Of a stretch of DNA of 64,000 bases, positions 1-7,260 are shown piece by piece. Within the stretch, counting starts at the first letter, position 1, and every line of letters starts with the position of its first letter. Source of the stretch: a virus; the IMG/VR virus record IMGVR_UViG_3300032093_000002, positions 248,001-312,000 of that record, one strand, 5' to 3'. Both the position numbers and the translations under genes were made by a program. The notes under the pieces are model-generated. The model did no database searches. It was not told where the DNA came from and saw only the letters and a list, made by a program, of their open reading frames with translations.

Positions 1-1008
1 GTTCCTCAATGTTTTGATAATGTAAGCCCTTCGGTTGTCGTGAATTCGAATGATGTTTTAGAATGTTTCGATAGTTGTGAGTGTTGTCAGGGACTTTGTC
101 CAACACCATCCCCAACTCCTACAATAAACCCGACCTCAACACCAACACCGACCACGACACCATCTCTAACCCCTACATTGACCTCAACTCCTACATTAAC
201 TCCTACATCGACCTCGACCTCTACACCAACACCAACAACCAGTCCGACAGTCACAGGCACACTTACTCCTACACCAACACAAACGAGACTTGCCGATTGT
301 TATCAAAAAATTTATTTCGATGTAACATTAACTGAAACTTTTTTCAGTTACACAGATTGTTGTAGTGGAGAAGTAAATATCCTGAGCGTTGAAGCTGGTG
401 TTGATTCTTGGGGTGCACCCGAGGGTTGTATAGAATATGGTTCAGTAACTGTTATTTCAGGTGAGTTCAATAATTTGTATTATAATTCACCTTGTGCGTG
501 TCCGACACCCACACCAACATTGACAGCCTCTAATACTCCAACTCCAACAACTACTAACACACCAACATTGACCGCTTCTAATACTCCAACTCCAACAACT
601 ACTAGTACACCAACTAACTCACCAACAACTACCAACTCACCTACACCAACGCTTACACAGACTCCGACGGCCTCTGTAACTCAAACTCCTACACCAACAC
701 AAACAGAACCAACAGTTACACAGTCTGTAACACCATCTCAAACACCTACGCAATCATTTGTATTTTACCCTTATTCAGTTACCTCAGGACAAACTTTTGT
801 ATCGATAGATTGTAATCCTGTTGTTTTAACTCAGACCTTATATGCCGCAGAATCAAGTTGGTATACAATTACCAAATTTTATTCAGATTCAAACCTAACA
901 ACACCATACAATGGTAATGACTTGTATTATACCAACAACACTTTAGGTTCCTCCGATTGGTATAGAATCGCAACGAATGGTTCAATAACTGATAGCTACG
1001 GTTGTTAA
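1..1008 (+). CDS. Thr/Pro-rich modular adhesin, C-terminal part (5' end outside window)
   Basis: The frame is open from base 1, so the gene starts before the window and only its last 335 residues are seen. It alternates low-complexity linkers of Thr, Pro and Ser (TPTPT-like) with small globular modules. One module of about 75 residues contains a YTDCC motif and further Cys residues, and ends in CAC just before the next linker. The last 90 residues are a Tyr/Ser/Thr-rich domain ending in YGC. The same architecture recurs in the genes at 53626-62365, so this is probably another virion-surface or tail-fibre adhesin. Modules and linkers are seen directly; receptor binding is inferred. It is convergent with the ncRNA on the other strand. 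Confidence 0.75.
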   Translation, partial: VPQCFDNVSPSVVVNSNDVLECFDSCECCQGLCPTPSPTPTINPTSTPTPTTTPSLTPTLTSTPTLTPTSTSTSTPTPTTSPTVTGTLTPTPTQTRLADCYQKIYFDVTLTETFFSYTDCCSGEVNILSVEAGVDSWGAPEGCIEYGSVTVISGEFNNLYYNSPCACPTPTPTLTASNTPTPTTTNTPTLTASNTPTPTTTSTPTNSPTTTNSPTPTLTQTPTASVTQTPTPTQTEPTVTQSVTPSQTPTQSFVFYPYSVTSGQTFVSIDCNPVVLTQTLYAAESSWYTITKFYSDSNLTTPYNGNDLYYTNNTLGSSDWYRIATNGSITDSYGC

Positions 1009-2160
1009 AAAAACAAAAAACCCCACCAGTAGAAACTGACGGGGTTGGCAAAAAACTCTGAGAATACAAGTTTTGGTGAGAATCTTTGGAAGGATTATGA
1101 TTTCCCTTCGTTTCCACTTCCTTTTGAGAAGTAATCCTCAGTCACGGTCAATTAGATTAACCAATCCTTAAGTTGTGTACCACTCTCTCGTTACTCATCA
1201 CTCTTCGAGGTTGCCACCCCAATTAATCCTTGCGGGATTAGAGAACTTTCAAGAAAATCCTGTCGGGCTTGGGACCCTTCAAGGCTAAGAACATCTCTTA
1301 ACTATGTAGTGACCTGTCGCACACAACTGACGAGCACTTTTCCTTGTTTAATTTTGAGTTTGTTAAACCTTAATTAACAAAGTTGGTTTACGGATGATGA
1401 AAGTAGCGGCCCGTCTGAAGCCATGCCATCTTTTGGACGACACGATACTAAGCTACTCTCTGAAGTCTCCCGACCTCCATATTTTGAGTCAACTTCATAA
1501 CTAACCTCTTGGTAGAGAGAAAGTTAAGGTTCCATCAGCACCACCTGTTATGAAACTTACCTTGTTCGGTGTTAAGCCAACTCTAATATTGAATCACGCA
1601 ATTACTATGGTGGATGCCATAGTTTCTTACATTAATCCTTCAGGTTATTCTTATTGGTGTTCCCACCTCAATCAAACGACCCGTATCGCTTGATTACCCA
1701 ACCACGTTCCCTACAGTGTCACCCTCAGTACTAAAGGTCAGATAATATCCTGATTGCCTACTCGAGTTCCCTTTCGGAAACCGCAGACCTCCCAAACCAG
1801 GGAGTTCCACTTTATACTATTTTCATAGTTTATTTAATGACCATAGGCGGCCAATATCTTGAACAGAATGTCTCAGAATAAACCCGAAGGTTTCATCATC
1901 AACTAACTGTGAAGATAATATCTTAATTCAAAGAACTTTCAAATTTAAAGGGAAGAAGAATCTTGACGACCATCCGAAGTTGGAACACTTACAACTCCTC
2001 CCCTTCAATTGTTTCACAAAGTTAAGACACGTTTTTGGAACTGTCAAATCTTTTTGAAACTTTTTTTGACTTTTTCTGATTCGATTCTAATACCCCCCAC
2101 TCTTAATGGGACAGGTTCAAATTCAGTCTTTGTCAAAGAACATACGACTCTCATCGTGTG
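1009..2160 (-). ncRNA. candidate giant structured ncRNA (about 1.15 kb; GOLLD/ROOL-like or novel)
   Basis: There is no credible ORF on either strand, in a genome that otherwise leaves almost no gaps. On the minus strand the region is bounded by a perfect host-type promoter (2166-2197) and an intrinsic terminator (1019-1046). It is full of strong local hairpins. These include a 10-bp stem at 1672-1697, a 7-bp stem at 1608-1628, a C(UUCG)G tetraloop stem at 1880-1894, a GNRA-capped stem near 1765-1780, a stem at 1225-1242 and one at 2094-2112. Large ornate phage RNAs such as GOLLD and ROOL are known to lie next to phage tRNA genes, and a tRNA-like gene lies just upstream here. I cannot match a family consensus by eye, so family membership is inference. 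Confidence 0.7.
1019..1046 (-). terminator. intrinsic terminator of the large ncRNA
   Basis: On the minus strand AACCCC pairs with GGGGTT, with an inner AGT/ACT pairing and a 4-nt loop. A T-rich tract follows (the A-run at 1007-1020 on the plus strand). The plus-strand side has no U-tract, so the terminator serves minus-strand transcription arriving from the gene-free region. Confidence 0.8.
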
Positions 2161-2165
2161 TTTTA

Positions 2166-2197
2166 CAAAGATAAGAAGGTTTTTTTAAACTCTCAAA
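2166..2197 (-). promoter_or_regulatory. Bacteroidota-type promoter of the ncRNA
   Basis: On the minus strand TTTG (2197-2194), a 20-nt spacer and TATCTTTG (2173-2166) match the Bacteroidota housekeeping consensus TTTG / TAnnTTTG. The predicted transcript start is near 2160. It lies between the tRNA and the ncRNA, so the RNA has its own promoter. Confidence 0.75.
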
Positions 2198-2209
2198 TCT
2201 TTTTTTTGT

Positions 2210-2280
2210 TGCGTCGCCTTGGAATCGAACCAAGCTAAGTGGGCTTATGAGACCCATGGAACACCTTGCCCCCCGCCCGC
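2210..2280 (-). tRNA. tRNA-Met-like (anticodon CAT) with poor acceptor pairing
   Basis: On the minus strand the anticodon arm is TGGGT-CTCATAA-GCCCA, with CAT at the anticodon position. A 5-nt variable loop and a perfect T-arm, CTTGG-TTCGATT-CCAAG, follow. A D-arm can be drawn with G-T pairs around a loop containing GG. The 3' acceptor strand GCGACGC has no good 5' partner: the upstream GCGGGCG pairs only at its first three positions, and TTGCG with CGCAA gives at best 5 bp. No CCA is encoded. It may be a degenerate tRNA, or a tRNA-like element that is part of the ncRNA locus. A CAT anticodon could also serve Ile if modified. Confidence 0.5.
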
Positions 2281-2292
2281 AATATAATGATT

Positions 2293-2353
2293 AACTCCTA
2301 CTTACCCCTCGGTCACCTATCCACGTCATGCGCTGGTTGAACCAGCAGGAGTC
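2293..2353 (-). other. 61-nt structured element upstream of the tRNA
   Basis: Its ends form a 9-bp stem with G-T wobbles (GACTCCTGC with GTAGGAGTT), and inside it is a perfect small hairpin TGGT-TCA-ACCA. It lies in the leader of the transcript that should start near 2396. The size and closing stem suggest a tRNA-like or processing element, but no canonical anticodon or T-arm can be placed on either strand. Confidence 0.4.
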
Positions 2354-2402
2354 ATCATTTCAATATTTTTAAGAACTATGTTGTTTTGAAAAAGAAGTCC
2401 CA

Positions 2403-2434
2403 CAAATATACGGAGATTTTCTCAAATAACCAAA
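2403..2434 (-). promoter_or_regulatory. Bacteroidota-type promoter of the tRNA locus
   Basis: On the minus strand TTTG (2434-2431), a 20-nt spacer and TATATTTG (2410-2403) match TTTG / TAnnTTTG. The predicted start is near 2396. Flanking repeats (GTCCCAC / GTGGGAC) surround the element and could fold across it. Confidence 0.65.
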
Positions 2435-2564
2435 TTCGTGGGACTATTATTTCGAGATTACTCTTTTATTCATCTCGAGTGTTTGGGGTGTTCGTCCTCT
2501 CGGACATGAACATATAAATATTCCGAAAAGTTCAAAAAGTAACCCTAAGAAAAAATATTTTTTT

Positions 2565-2669
2565 TTAGTGGTCCAAATCGTCAACCATTCTTCTGAGTTG
2601 TCTCATCATATCGAACCATCCTATGATTCCTATAACGATGACAAACATAATTAAACCTAATACAATCAT
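2565..2669 (-). CDS. 34-aa single-span membrane peptide
   Basis: The ATG at 2669 overlaps the TGA of the upstream Nudix gene as ATGA, a classic translational coupling arrangement that supports this very short gene. The peptide starts with about 20 hydrophobic residues (MIVLGLIMFVIVIGIIGWF) and ends in a charged tail (RQLRRMVDDLDH). One membrane helix with a cytoplasmic tail is likely. No function is recognised. Confidence 0.6.
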   Translation of the reverse strand: MIVLGLIMFVIVIGIIGWFDMMRQLRRMVDDLDH

Positions 2670-3085
2670 TGTAAAATAATTTCAGCTAATTTATACATAT
2701 AGTCACCTGTGTTTTCAGCACGGATTTCATCGAAACTGAAATACTTCCAATCAGTATGTTCTTCTCCGTCAATGGCTTTCTCGAAATCTGGTTCAATACA
2801 TTCTTCAACAATTAACAAATACACATACATCAACCCTTTAACTTTTTTACCGTCACGAGTGTGTCTTGGAATGAGTCCAATAAAAGTAATTTCTTGGTCA
2901 TCGATACTAACCGCTGTTTCTTCGAAAAATTCGCGTTTGGCACCTTCTTGTGTTGTTTCATTTTCTTCGAGTTTTCCACCTGGAATCGACCACATACCTG
3001 GGAAAGAACCGAGATTGTTTCTTTTACATAGTAAAACTTTATCCTTACATTTTACCATAATTCCTACATAGCTTTGTTGTTTCAT
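2666..3085 (-). CDS. Nudix hydrolase (MutT/ADP-ribose-type)
   Basis: This 139-residue protein has the usual length of a single Nudix domain. A complete Nudix box is visible around residues 36-58: GGKLEENE, then REFFEET, following G-x5-E-x7-REUxEExGU, which binds the divalent metal. Such enzymes hydrolyse nucleoside diphosphates linked to another moiety, for example oxidised dNTPs, ADP-ribose or NADH; the exact substrate cannot be read. Nudix enzymes are common in large T4-like phages. It starts 14 nt from the divergent DUF192 gene and is coupled to the 34-aa membrane peptide downstream. Confidence 0.85.
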   Translation of the reverse strand: MKQQSYVGIMVKCKDKVLLCKRNNLGSFPGMWSIPGGKLEENETTQEGAKREFFEETAVSIDDQEITFIGLIPRHTRDGKKVKGLMYVYLLIVEECIEPDFEKAIDGEEHTDWKYFSFDEIRAENTGDYMYKLAEIILQ

Positions 3086-3087
3086 TG

Positions 3088-3094
3088 TATTTAT
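3088..3094 (+). promoter_or_regulatory. TATTTAT late-type box, 5 nt before the DUF192 ATG
   Basis: TATTTAT followed by 5 nt and the start codon. No TTTG -33 element is seen. This spacing fits a T4-late-like promoter giving a leaderless mRNA. Confidence 0.45.
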
Positions 3095-3099
3095 TAAAT

Positions 3100-3447
3100 A
3101 TGATTGTTGAAATTAATGAAAATTATTTTAATGTTAAAACATTGGTTGACCCAAAATCCCAAGCTATTGGGATGATGAGAAGAAAATTCGATGATTCATT
3201 CAATGGTTTATTATTTTTAATGGGTGGTAAAAAACAATGTTTTTGGATGAAAAATTGTATCATCCCACTTGATATAATAATGATAAAAAATAATGTTATT
3301 GTCAATATACATCACGACTGTCCTCCTTGTTTAGAGGAACCTTGTCCGAGTTATTGTGGAAATGGAAATATCGTATTAGAACTCGAGGGTGGGACCTGTG
3401 AAATGTTAGGGATTGAAGCTGGAGATACGGTAGAATATATCTTCTAA
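3100..3447 (+). CDS. DUF192 family protein
   Basis: The 115 residues match the DUF192 pattern: an early GMMRR segment, a central GLLFLM and FWMKNCIIPLDIIM segment, then a Cys-rich stretch (CPPCLEEPC) and a C-terminal GTCEMLGIEAGDTVE. The family is widespread in bacteria and archaea, folds as a small beta-barrel and has no firmly known function. The upstream TTG at 3085 is rejected as the start because a TATTTAT box ends exactly 5 nt before this ATG, the spacing seen at three other genes here. The last 4 nt overlap the convergent gene at 3444. Confidence 0.8.
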   Translation: MIVEINENYFNVKTLVDPKSQAIGMMRRKFDDSFNGLLFLMGGKKQCFWMKNCIIPLDIIMIKNNVIVNIHHDCPPCLEEPCPSYCGNGNIVLELEGGTCEMLGIEAGDTVEYIF

Positions 3448-5600
3448 ACTGTGAAATCTCTCACAAAAAATTTACTTGACCTCATTCTCAAAAATATTGT
3501 TTTTGGTTTCTCAGGCACTGTTCCAAAAAATGGTATTGTGGTTGAACCTATACTAATATCTGAAATACCACCTGCTTTAGCAACATCTACTGCAAAGGTT
3601 GCACAATTCGAATCACCACCCTCTGTCAAATCTATGAATGAGTAACTTCTTGGTTTACTAGCCTCGTTCACAGAGTCTGTGAAATTAGGTAATCTCATAA
3701 CATTTGTCCACATTGTTAGATTTGGACCGTCTTTGAAAGTTTTGGCTTTACAAGTTCTTGCAACATCACCAGCATTTGTGAAGTTTCCTTGTGAATCTAT
3801 AGTCGCAATTTTCCCCATTTCAGTTTTCAAAACCTTTCCGTTTCCATCGTTATCGTAAGGTCCAAACTCATATAATTTTACAATACCTGTATGGTCAACT
3901 AAAATACAACCTCCATGTCCAGTGGCATATATTTTGATTTCTCTCTTTCCAACTTGTTCATTCAAACCTAAATAATCCTCTACCCACTCCAATGCTCTTC
4001 CGTGGAATGCTAATATGCGAGCAATCCAAGAATCTGTCATTGAAGGTCTATATTTCGGAAAAACAAAGAACATAAAAAAACCTGATTGATTTTTGTCTAT
4101 GGGTTGAAGTGACTTAAAAACAAAATCATCCTTCTGTCTTGCAATTGATAAACTTGGTACTCTAATGTCCCCCGAAGAGGGATTGTACTGTTCCTCCAAT
4201 TTTGACTCAGATTGAGAAATTTTTTCCTTTAACTTTCTGAAGAAATCTGAAGCCAACATTTTTGTAAATTTTACATATGGTGCATCTTCTCTTTCAGGGT
4301 CATATCTATATTGACCTTCGGGTGGTCTTTTGGACCTACCAAGATAGTTCAATCCACTTATATTCGTGATACACTTGTGACCTCCAGAGTTTGCGTTGAT
4401 TAATTCCCAAGCACTTACATTAATATTATCTAAGATACTTTTTTCTTCATCTGTTAATGATGTAAATGGTTTTGACATCATTTCTTTAAGTCTATTCAAA
4501 GCCTCTTCTCCTCTTTCTTGTTCTGCAAATTTTTCACCATAAACCGCATTAAAATCCTCGAATGTAAACCCAACACTTTCAGGGTTAACACCTGTTTCAC
4601 TAATCCATTTTATCGTTGATAACGGGACTTTTCTTTCCTTGAGTTGAGCTTCATACTTTGCAATGACCTCTTTAGCAATCTCTCCGAGATTAACACCTTT
4701 GAGCTTCCTTTCCTTTTTAAAAGGATTGCATGATACTTGAAGTAATCCCATCGGCCATGCCATGATGAGAAAGTCTGCTTCAGGGTTATTTCTAAATGGG
4801 GTATACCTGTCATAAGAGCCAGGCTTAACCATACTACCTCCACCATATTGGTAAATGATATTATCTTCAACATGGGGAAATCCTTTCATTTGTTTTGCAT
4901 AATCTTGTGCGTGTTTTTGTAGTTCTTCTGGTTTTGGTGCATTTGTATCTTTCATCCATGTTTTGATGTTACTAAGTATATTCATCAAAGATGGTTCTGA
5001 ATTCATTACAAGTCGCTCCAAAAATCCTTTCTTGTTTTTGAATGCTAAAATGAGTTTGTTTATAACGAAACCCAATAACATTTTGTTTCTTTGTAACGGC
5101 TTTTCTTTATCTAATCTAAAAAGATAATTGACTACCTCCTCGGGACTTATATCTTGTCTAGCGAAATCTGCGGAGTCAACAGTGTTAATCAATAAAACGT
5201 CAGATGAGGGAAATAAATCTTTGGGTGAAATTATTTGTGAGATTGTTTCCACGTTTGAACGTGCTTGTCTAAATGATTTCGAAGCACCTTTTTCCGCACC
5301 TATTTGTTTGTCATGATGGTCCGTGTGGATAACGAACATTGGTTTACCATGAGCAAAGTCAACCAAAACAGGCATGGTATCACCCTTAGCGTCATTCTTC
5401 TTAACCGCAAATTCTTTTTCCCCATATTGTATTACGTGAACATCTACCACATCAATACCATTGTTCTCAAGGTATTTTTTCATCGCAATAGCAGTAGTTA
5501 CACCATCTAAATCTTGGTGGAAATATATTTCAGCCTTCGGGTATCTTTTTCTTAATGCGGAAATATCTCTTAAACCTGTCTCAGTTATTAGGTTCTTCAT
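3444..5600 (-). CDS. DHH phosphoesterase fused to a papain-like (NlpC/P60-type) C-terminal domain
   Basis: A 718-residue protein. Residues about 20-130 carry DHH-superfamily motifs: FHQDLDGVTTA (motif I, DxDG) and, further on, VLVDFAHGKPMF and HTDHHD (motif III, DHH). Known DHH enzymes include RecJ, nano-RNases and cyclic-dinucleotide phosphodiesterases. The last 150 residues contain GHGGCILVDHTG, an EFGPYD segment and SNCATFAVDVAKAGG, the His-then-Cys order of permuted papain-like amidases. The N-terminus MKNLITE resembles a capsid-targeting leader with an (I/L)-x-E cut site. It is the last gene of the operon starting at 7201, which has a late-type box. The motifs are seen; an injected effector role is inferred. 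Confidence 0.65.
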   Translation of the reverse strand: MKNLITETGLRDISALRKRYPKAEIYFHQDLDGVTTAIAMKKYLENNGIDVVDVHVIQYGEKEFAVKKNDAKGDTMPVLVDFAHGKPMFVIHTDHHDKQIGAEKGASKSFRQARSNVETISQIISPKDLFPSSDVLLINTVDSADFARQDISPEEVVNYLFRLDKEKPLQRNKMLLGFVINKLILAFKNKKGFLERLVMNSEPSLMNILSNIKTWMKDTNAPKPEELQKHAQDYAKQMKGFPHVEDNIIYQYGGGSMVKPGSYDRYTPFRNNPEADFLIMAWPMGLLQVSCNPFKKERKLKGVNLGEIAKEVIAKYEAQLKERKVPLSTIKWISETGVNPESVGFTFEDFNAVYGEKFAEQERGEEALNRLKEMMSKPFTSLTDEEKSILDNINVSAWELINANSGGHKCITNISGLNYLGRSKRPPEGQYRYDPEREDAPYVKFTKMLASDFFRKLKEKISQSESKLEEQYNPSSGDIRVPSLSIARQKDDFVFKSLQPIDKNQSGFFMFFVFPKYRPSMTDSWIARILAFHGRALEWVEDYLGLNEQVGKREIKIYATGHGGCILVDHTGIVKLYEFGPYDNDGNGKVLKTEMGKIATIDSQGNFTNAGDVARTCKAKTFKDGPNLTMWTNVMRLPNFTDSVNEASKPRSYSFIDLTEGGDSNCATFAVDVAKAGGISDISIGSTTIPFFGTVPEKPKTIFLRMRSSKFFVRDFTV

Positions 5601-5971
5601 TAATATTTCAGAGTCAACAAGTATTTCGATTTATTAATCAAACCTAACATTTCATCTCTTAGATTCAATAAATCTGTATCATATCTCGAGTCCAATTGGT
5701 CAGAGATTCCAACTAAAAATTCTGTGATTCCGTCCATGAAATTCTGAATACTTAACTTACTGATGTCTTGAAACATCAATCCAAACTCAGGTTCAAATTC
5801 AGGTCTACCATACTTTCCCATCATGGTTTCAGTGAACTCATCAATGAGACCATCTAATCCCTCATAAATTGCACCGTAGGTTTTATGTTTTGCATCACCA
5901 AACGTCTGCCAGTGTAAAAATCTCCATTGAATTTGGATTTGGACTAATTTTTTTATCAATTCTTCTTTCAT
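5600..5971 (-). CDS. DUF5856-like ferritin/Dps-like helical protein
   Basis: The 123-residue protein is all-helical in appearance. Its start, QIQIQWRFLHWQTFGDAKHKTYG, has the spacing of the first helix of Dps/ferritin-like phage proteins annotated as DUF5856. A second helix with LIDEFTETMMGKYG follows. Conserved His and Glu/Asp residues could bind metal, but catalysis is not shown. It overlaps the start of the 718-residue gene by one base and lies between it and the virion-like protein at 5987, so all three are probably co-expressed. Confidence 0.6.
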   Translation of the reverse strand: MKEELIKKLVQIQIQWRFLHWQTFGDAKHKTYGAIYEGLDGLIDEFTETMMGKYGRPEFEPEFGLMFQDISKLSIQNFMDGITEFLVGISDQLDSRYDTDLLNLRDEMLGLINKSKYLLTLKY

Positions 5972-5986
5972 ATAATTTAAATATTA

Positions 5987-7201
5987 CTAAGGTAAAGGAT
6001 TTAACGAACCCGAAAACATATTACTAAACATGTTTTGAACTGGATTATTTTCTTTCGGTTTTTCAGATGAACTTTGAGGTTTGTAAGCACCAGAACCAAA
6101 AAGAGGTTGAATTTGCCCATACCCTACTTTACCTGAACCACCATCTTGACCTGCATCAGCGTTTATTGCTTGGTTAAAGTCCGACTCAAAATTATTTTGA
6201 GCTTCTTCTGTTTTATTATAGTTTTCCATATTTTTCAGAAGTTCGTCTTCACCAATTTTAGCCGCCAATTCATCGGGTCCGACAAAATTTGCAATATTCA
6301 TATAATCTAATAATCCCATCCACCATTTTGTTTGTCTCATTAAACTTCTTACGGATGCATTTCTATTCAATAGTTGAGGCATTCCTCTGAAAACACTTTT
6401 CCAAGACAAAATTCCTTTGGTTGTTCTATAACCTGAAAATAAACCTGGTGCTTCTTTAGCTAGTTTGGTAAGTTCTTCGAGTGCCGCTAGTTGTTTAGCT
6501 TTTGACCATACTCCAACAGATGTAGTTGCAGTTTTCAATCCTGTCATACCCCTCACTATTTCTTGACCTGTTTTTCTCAAAGGTGCTGTTGCTTTATTAT
6601 AATTAGCGAATAAATCAAACCATTGTAAAACAGTTTTCTTTAACCCTCCCATCAATGGCATCGGAACTCTTTCGATATATCCTCTTAACTTACCAGCGAT
6701 TTTACTGAAAGCTGAAACAAATCTTCCTGTCACACCACCCATCGCGGTTATATTATCAAGCATTTTAGCCGCTTCGGCTGTTTTTCCTGCTTCAACCAAG
6801 GCGGTAACTTTTCTCAAATTCTTCACGCCAGGACCACCAATTTTGAGGGCTGCCATCATAGGTTTGGCAACGATGTCTCCAGCATATGGTAAAGCTGAAA
6901 TGATTGATAATAATCCGAATAATTTATCTCCTTGTTTCAAATAAGAGATACCGTTTACTAAATCAACTACCCCTGTTGGGTCAAAAATTCCAACGATATC
7001 ACCAAGGGTGTTATACCACTTTGCTTCGTTTACTAATTTACCCTTTGATGGATATAGAACACACAGTGTTTCGACGATTTGTTTTTTTTCCTCTTTGGAA
7101 AACTTTGACCAACTTTCTTCGGCAAGCCTATAATTGTCTTGCTTGAGAATTTCTAAATTCAAAAGTTGGAGTTGTTTTTCAGAAATTATAAATTCTGCCA
7201 T
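5987..7201 (-). CDS. probable virion protein with pre-toxin-like hydrophobic region
   Basis: 404 residues. The leader MAEFIISEKQ has the hydrophobic-x-E pattern of T4 capsid-targeting sequences. Residues about 65-130 contain GIFDPTGVVDLVNG followed by a long hydrophobic stretch (LLSIISALPYAGDI), reminiscent of the pre-toxin region found ahead of polymorphic toxin domains. The middle is basic and helical, and the C-terminus is Gly/Pro/Ser-rich and disordered. It is the first gene after a terminator and has a late-type box 14 nt upstream. A structural or injected, membrane-active role is inferred; no named family is recognised. Confidence 0.5.
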   Translation of the reverse strand: MAEFIISEKQLQLLNLEILKQDNYRLAEESWSKFSKEEKKQIVETLCVLYPSKGKLVNEAKWYNTLGDIVGIFDPTGVVDLVNGISYLKQGDKLFGLLSIISALPYAGDIVAKPMMAALKIGGPGVKNLRKVTALVEAGKTAEAAKMLDNITAMGGVTGRFVSAFSKIAGKLRGYIERVPMPLMGGLKKTVLQWFDLFANYNKATAPLRKTGQEIVRGMTGLKTATTSVGVWSKAKQLAALEELTKLAKEAPGLFSGYRTTKGILSWKSVFRGMPQLLNRNASVRSLMRQTKWWMGLLDYMNIANFVGPDELAAKIGEDELLKNMENYNKTEEAQNNFESDFNQAINADAGQDGGSGKVGYGQIQPLFGSGAYKPQSSSEKPKENNPVQNMFSNMFSGSLNPLP

Positions 7202-7215
7202 GGATACTTTTTCTT

Positions 7216-7222
7216 ATAAATA
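7216..7222 (-). promoter_or_regulatory. TATTTAT late-type box upstream of the 5987-7201 gene
   Basis: On the minus strand TATTTAT lies 14 nt before the ATG, directly after a terminator, which isolates this operon (7201 down to 3444). No -33 TTTG is seen. Confidence 0.5.
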
Positions 7223-7237
7223 TCCCTCGGATATAAA

Positions 7238-7260
7238 AAAAGGAGGTTAGACCTCCTTTT
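7238..7260 (-). terminator. intrinsic terminator after the methyltransferase operon
   Basis: AAAAGGAGGT-TAG-ACCTCCTTTT is a perfect 10-bp inverted repeat with a T-run on the minus strand. The stop codon of the methyltransferase (7247-7249) lies inside the hairpin. Confidence 0.85.

Noticed and set aside
869-1117. 82-aa minus-strand ORF
   Set aside because: It runs antisense through the adhesin gene and across the intrinsic terminator; no conserved features.
2293-2353. A second complete tRNA
   Set aside because: A closing stem of tRNA size is present, but no canonical anticodon arm, T-arm of 5+7 nt or D-loop can be placed on either strand.
2513-2520. TATAAATA on the plus strand as a T4 late promoter
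   Set aside because: No plus-strand gene follows for about 580 nt, and the other likely late boxes in this genome read TATTTAT on the sense strand.
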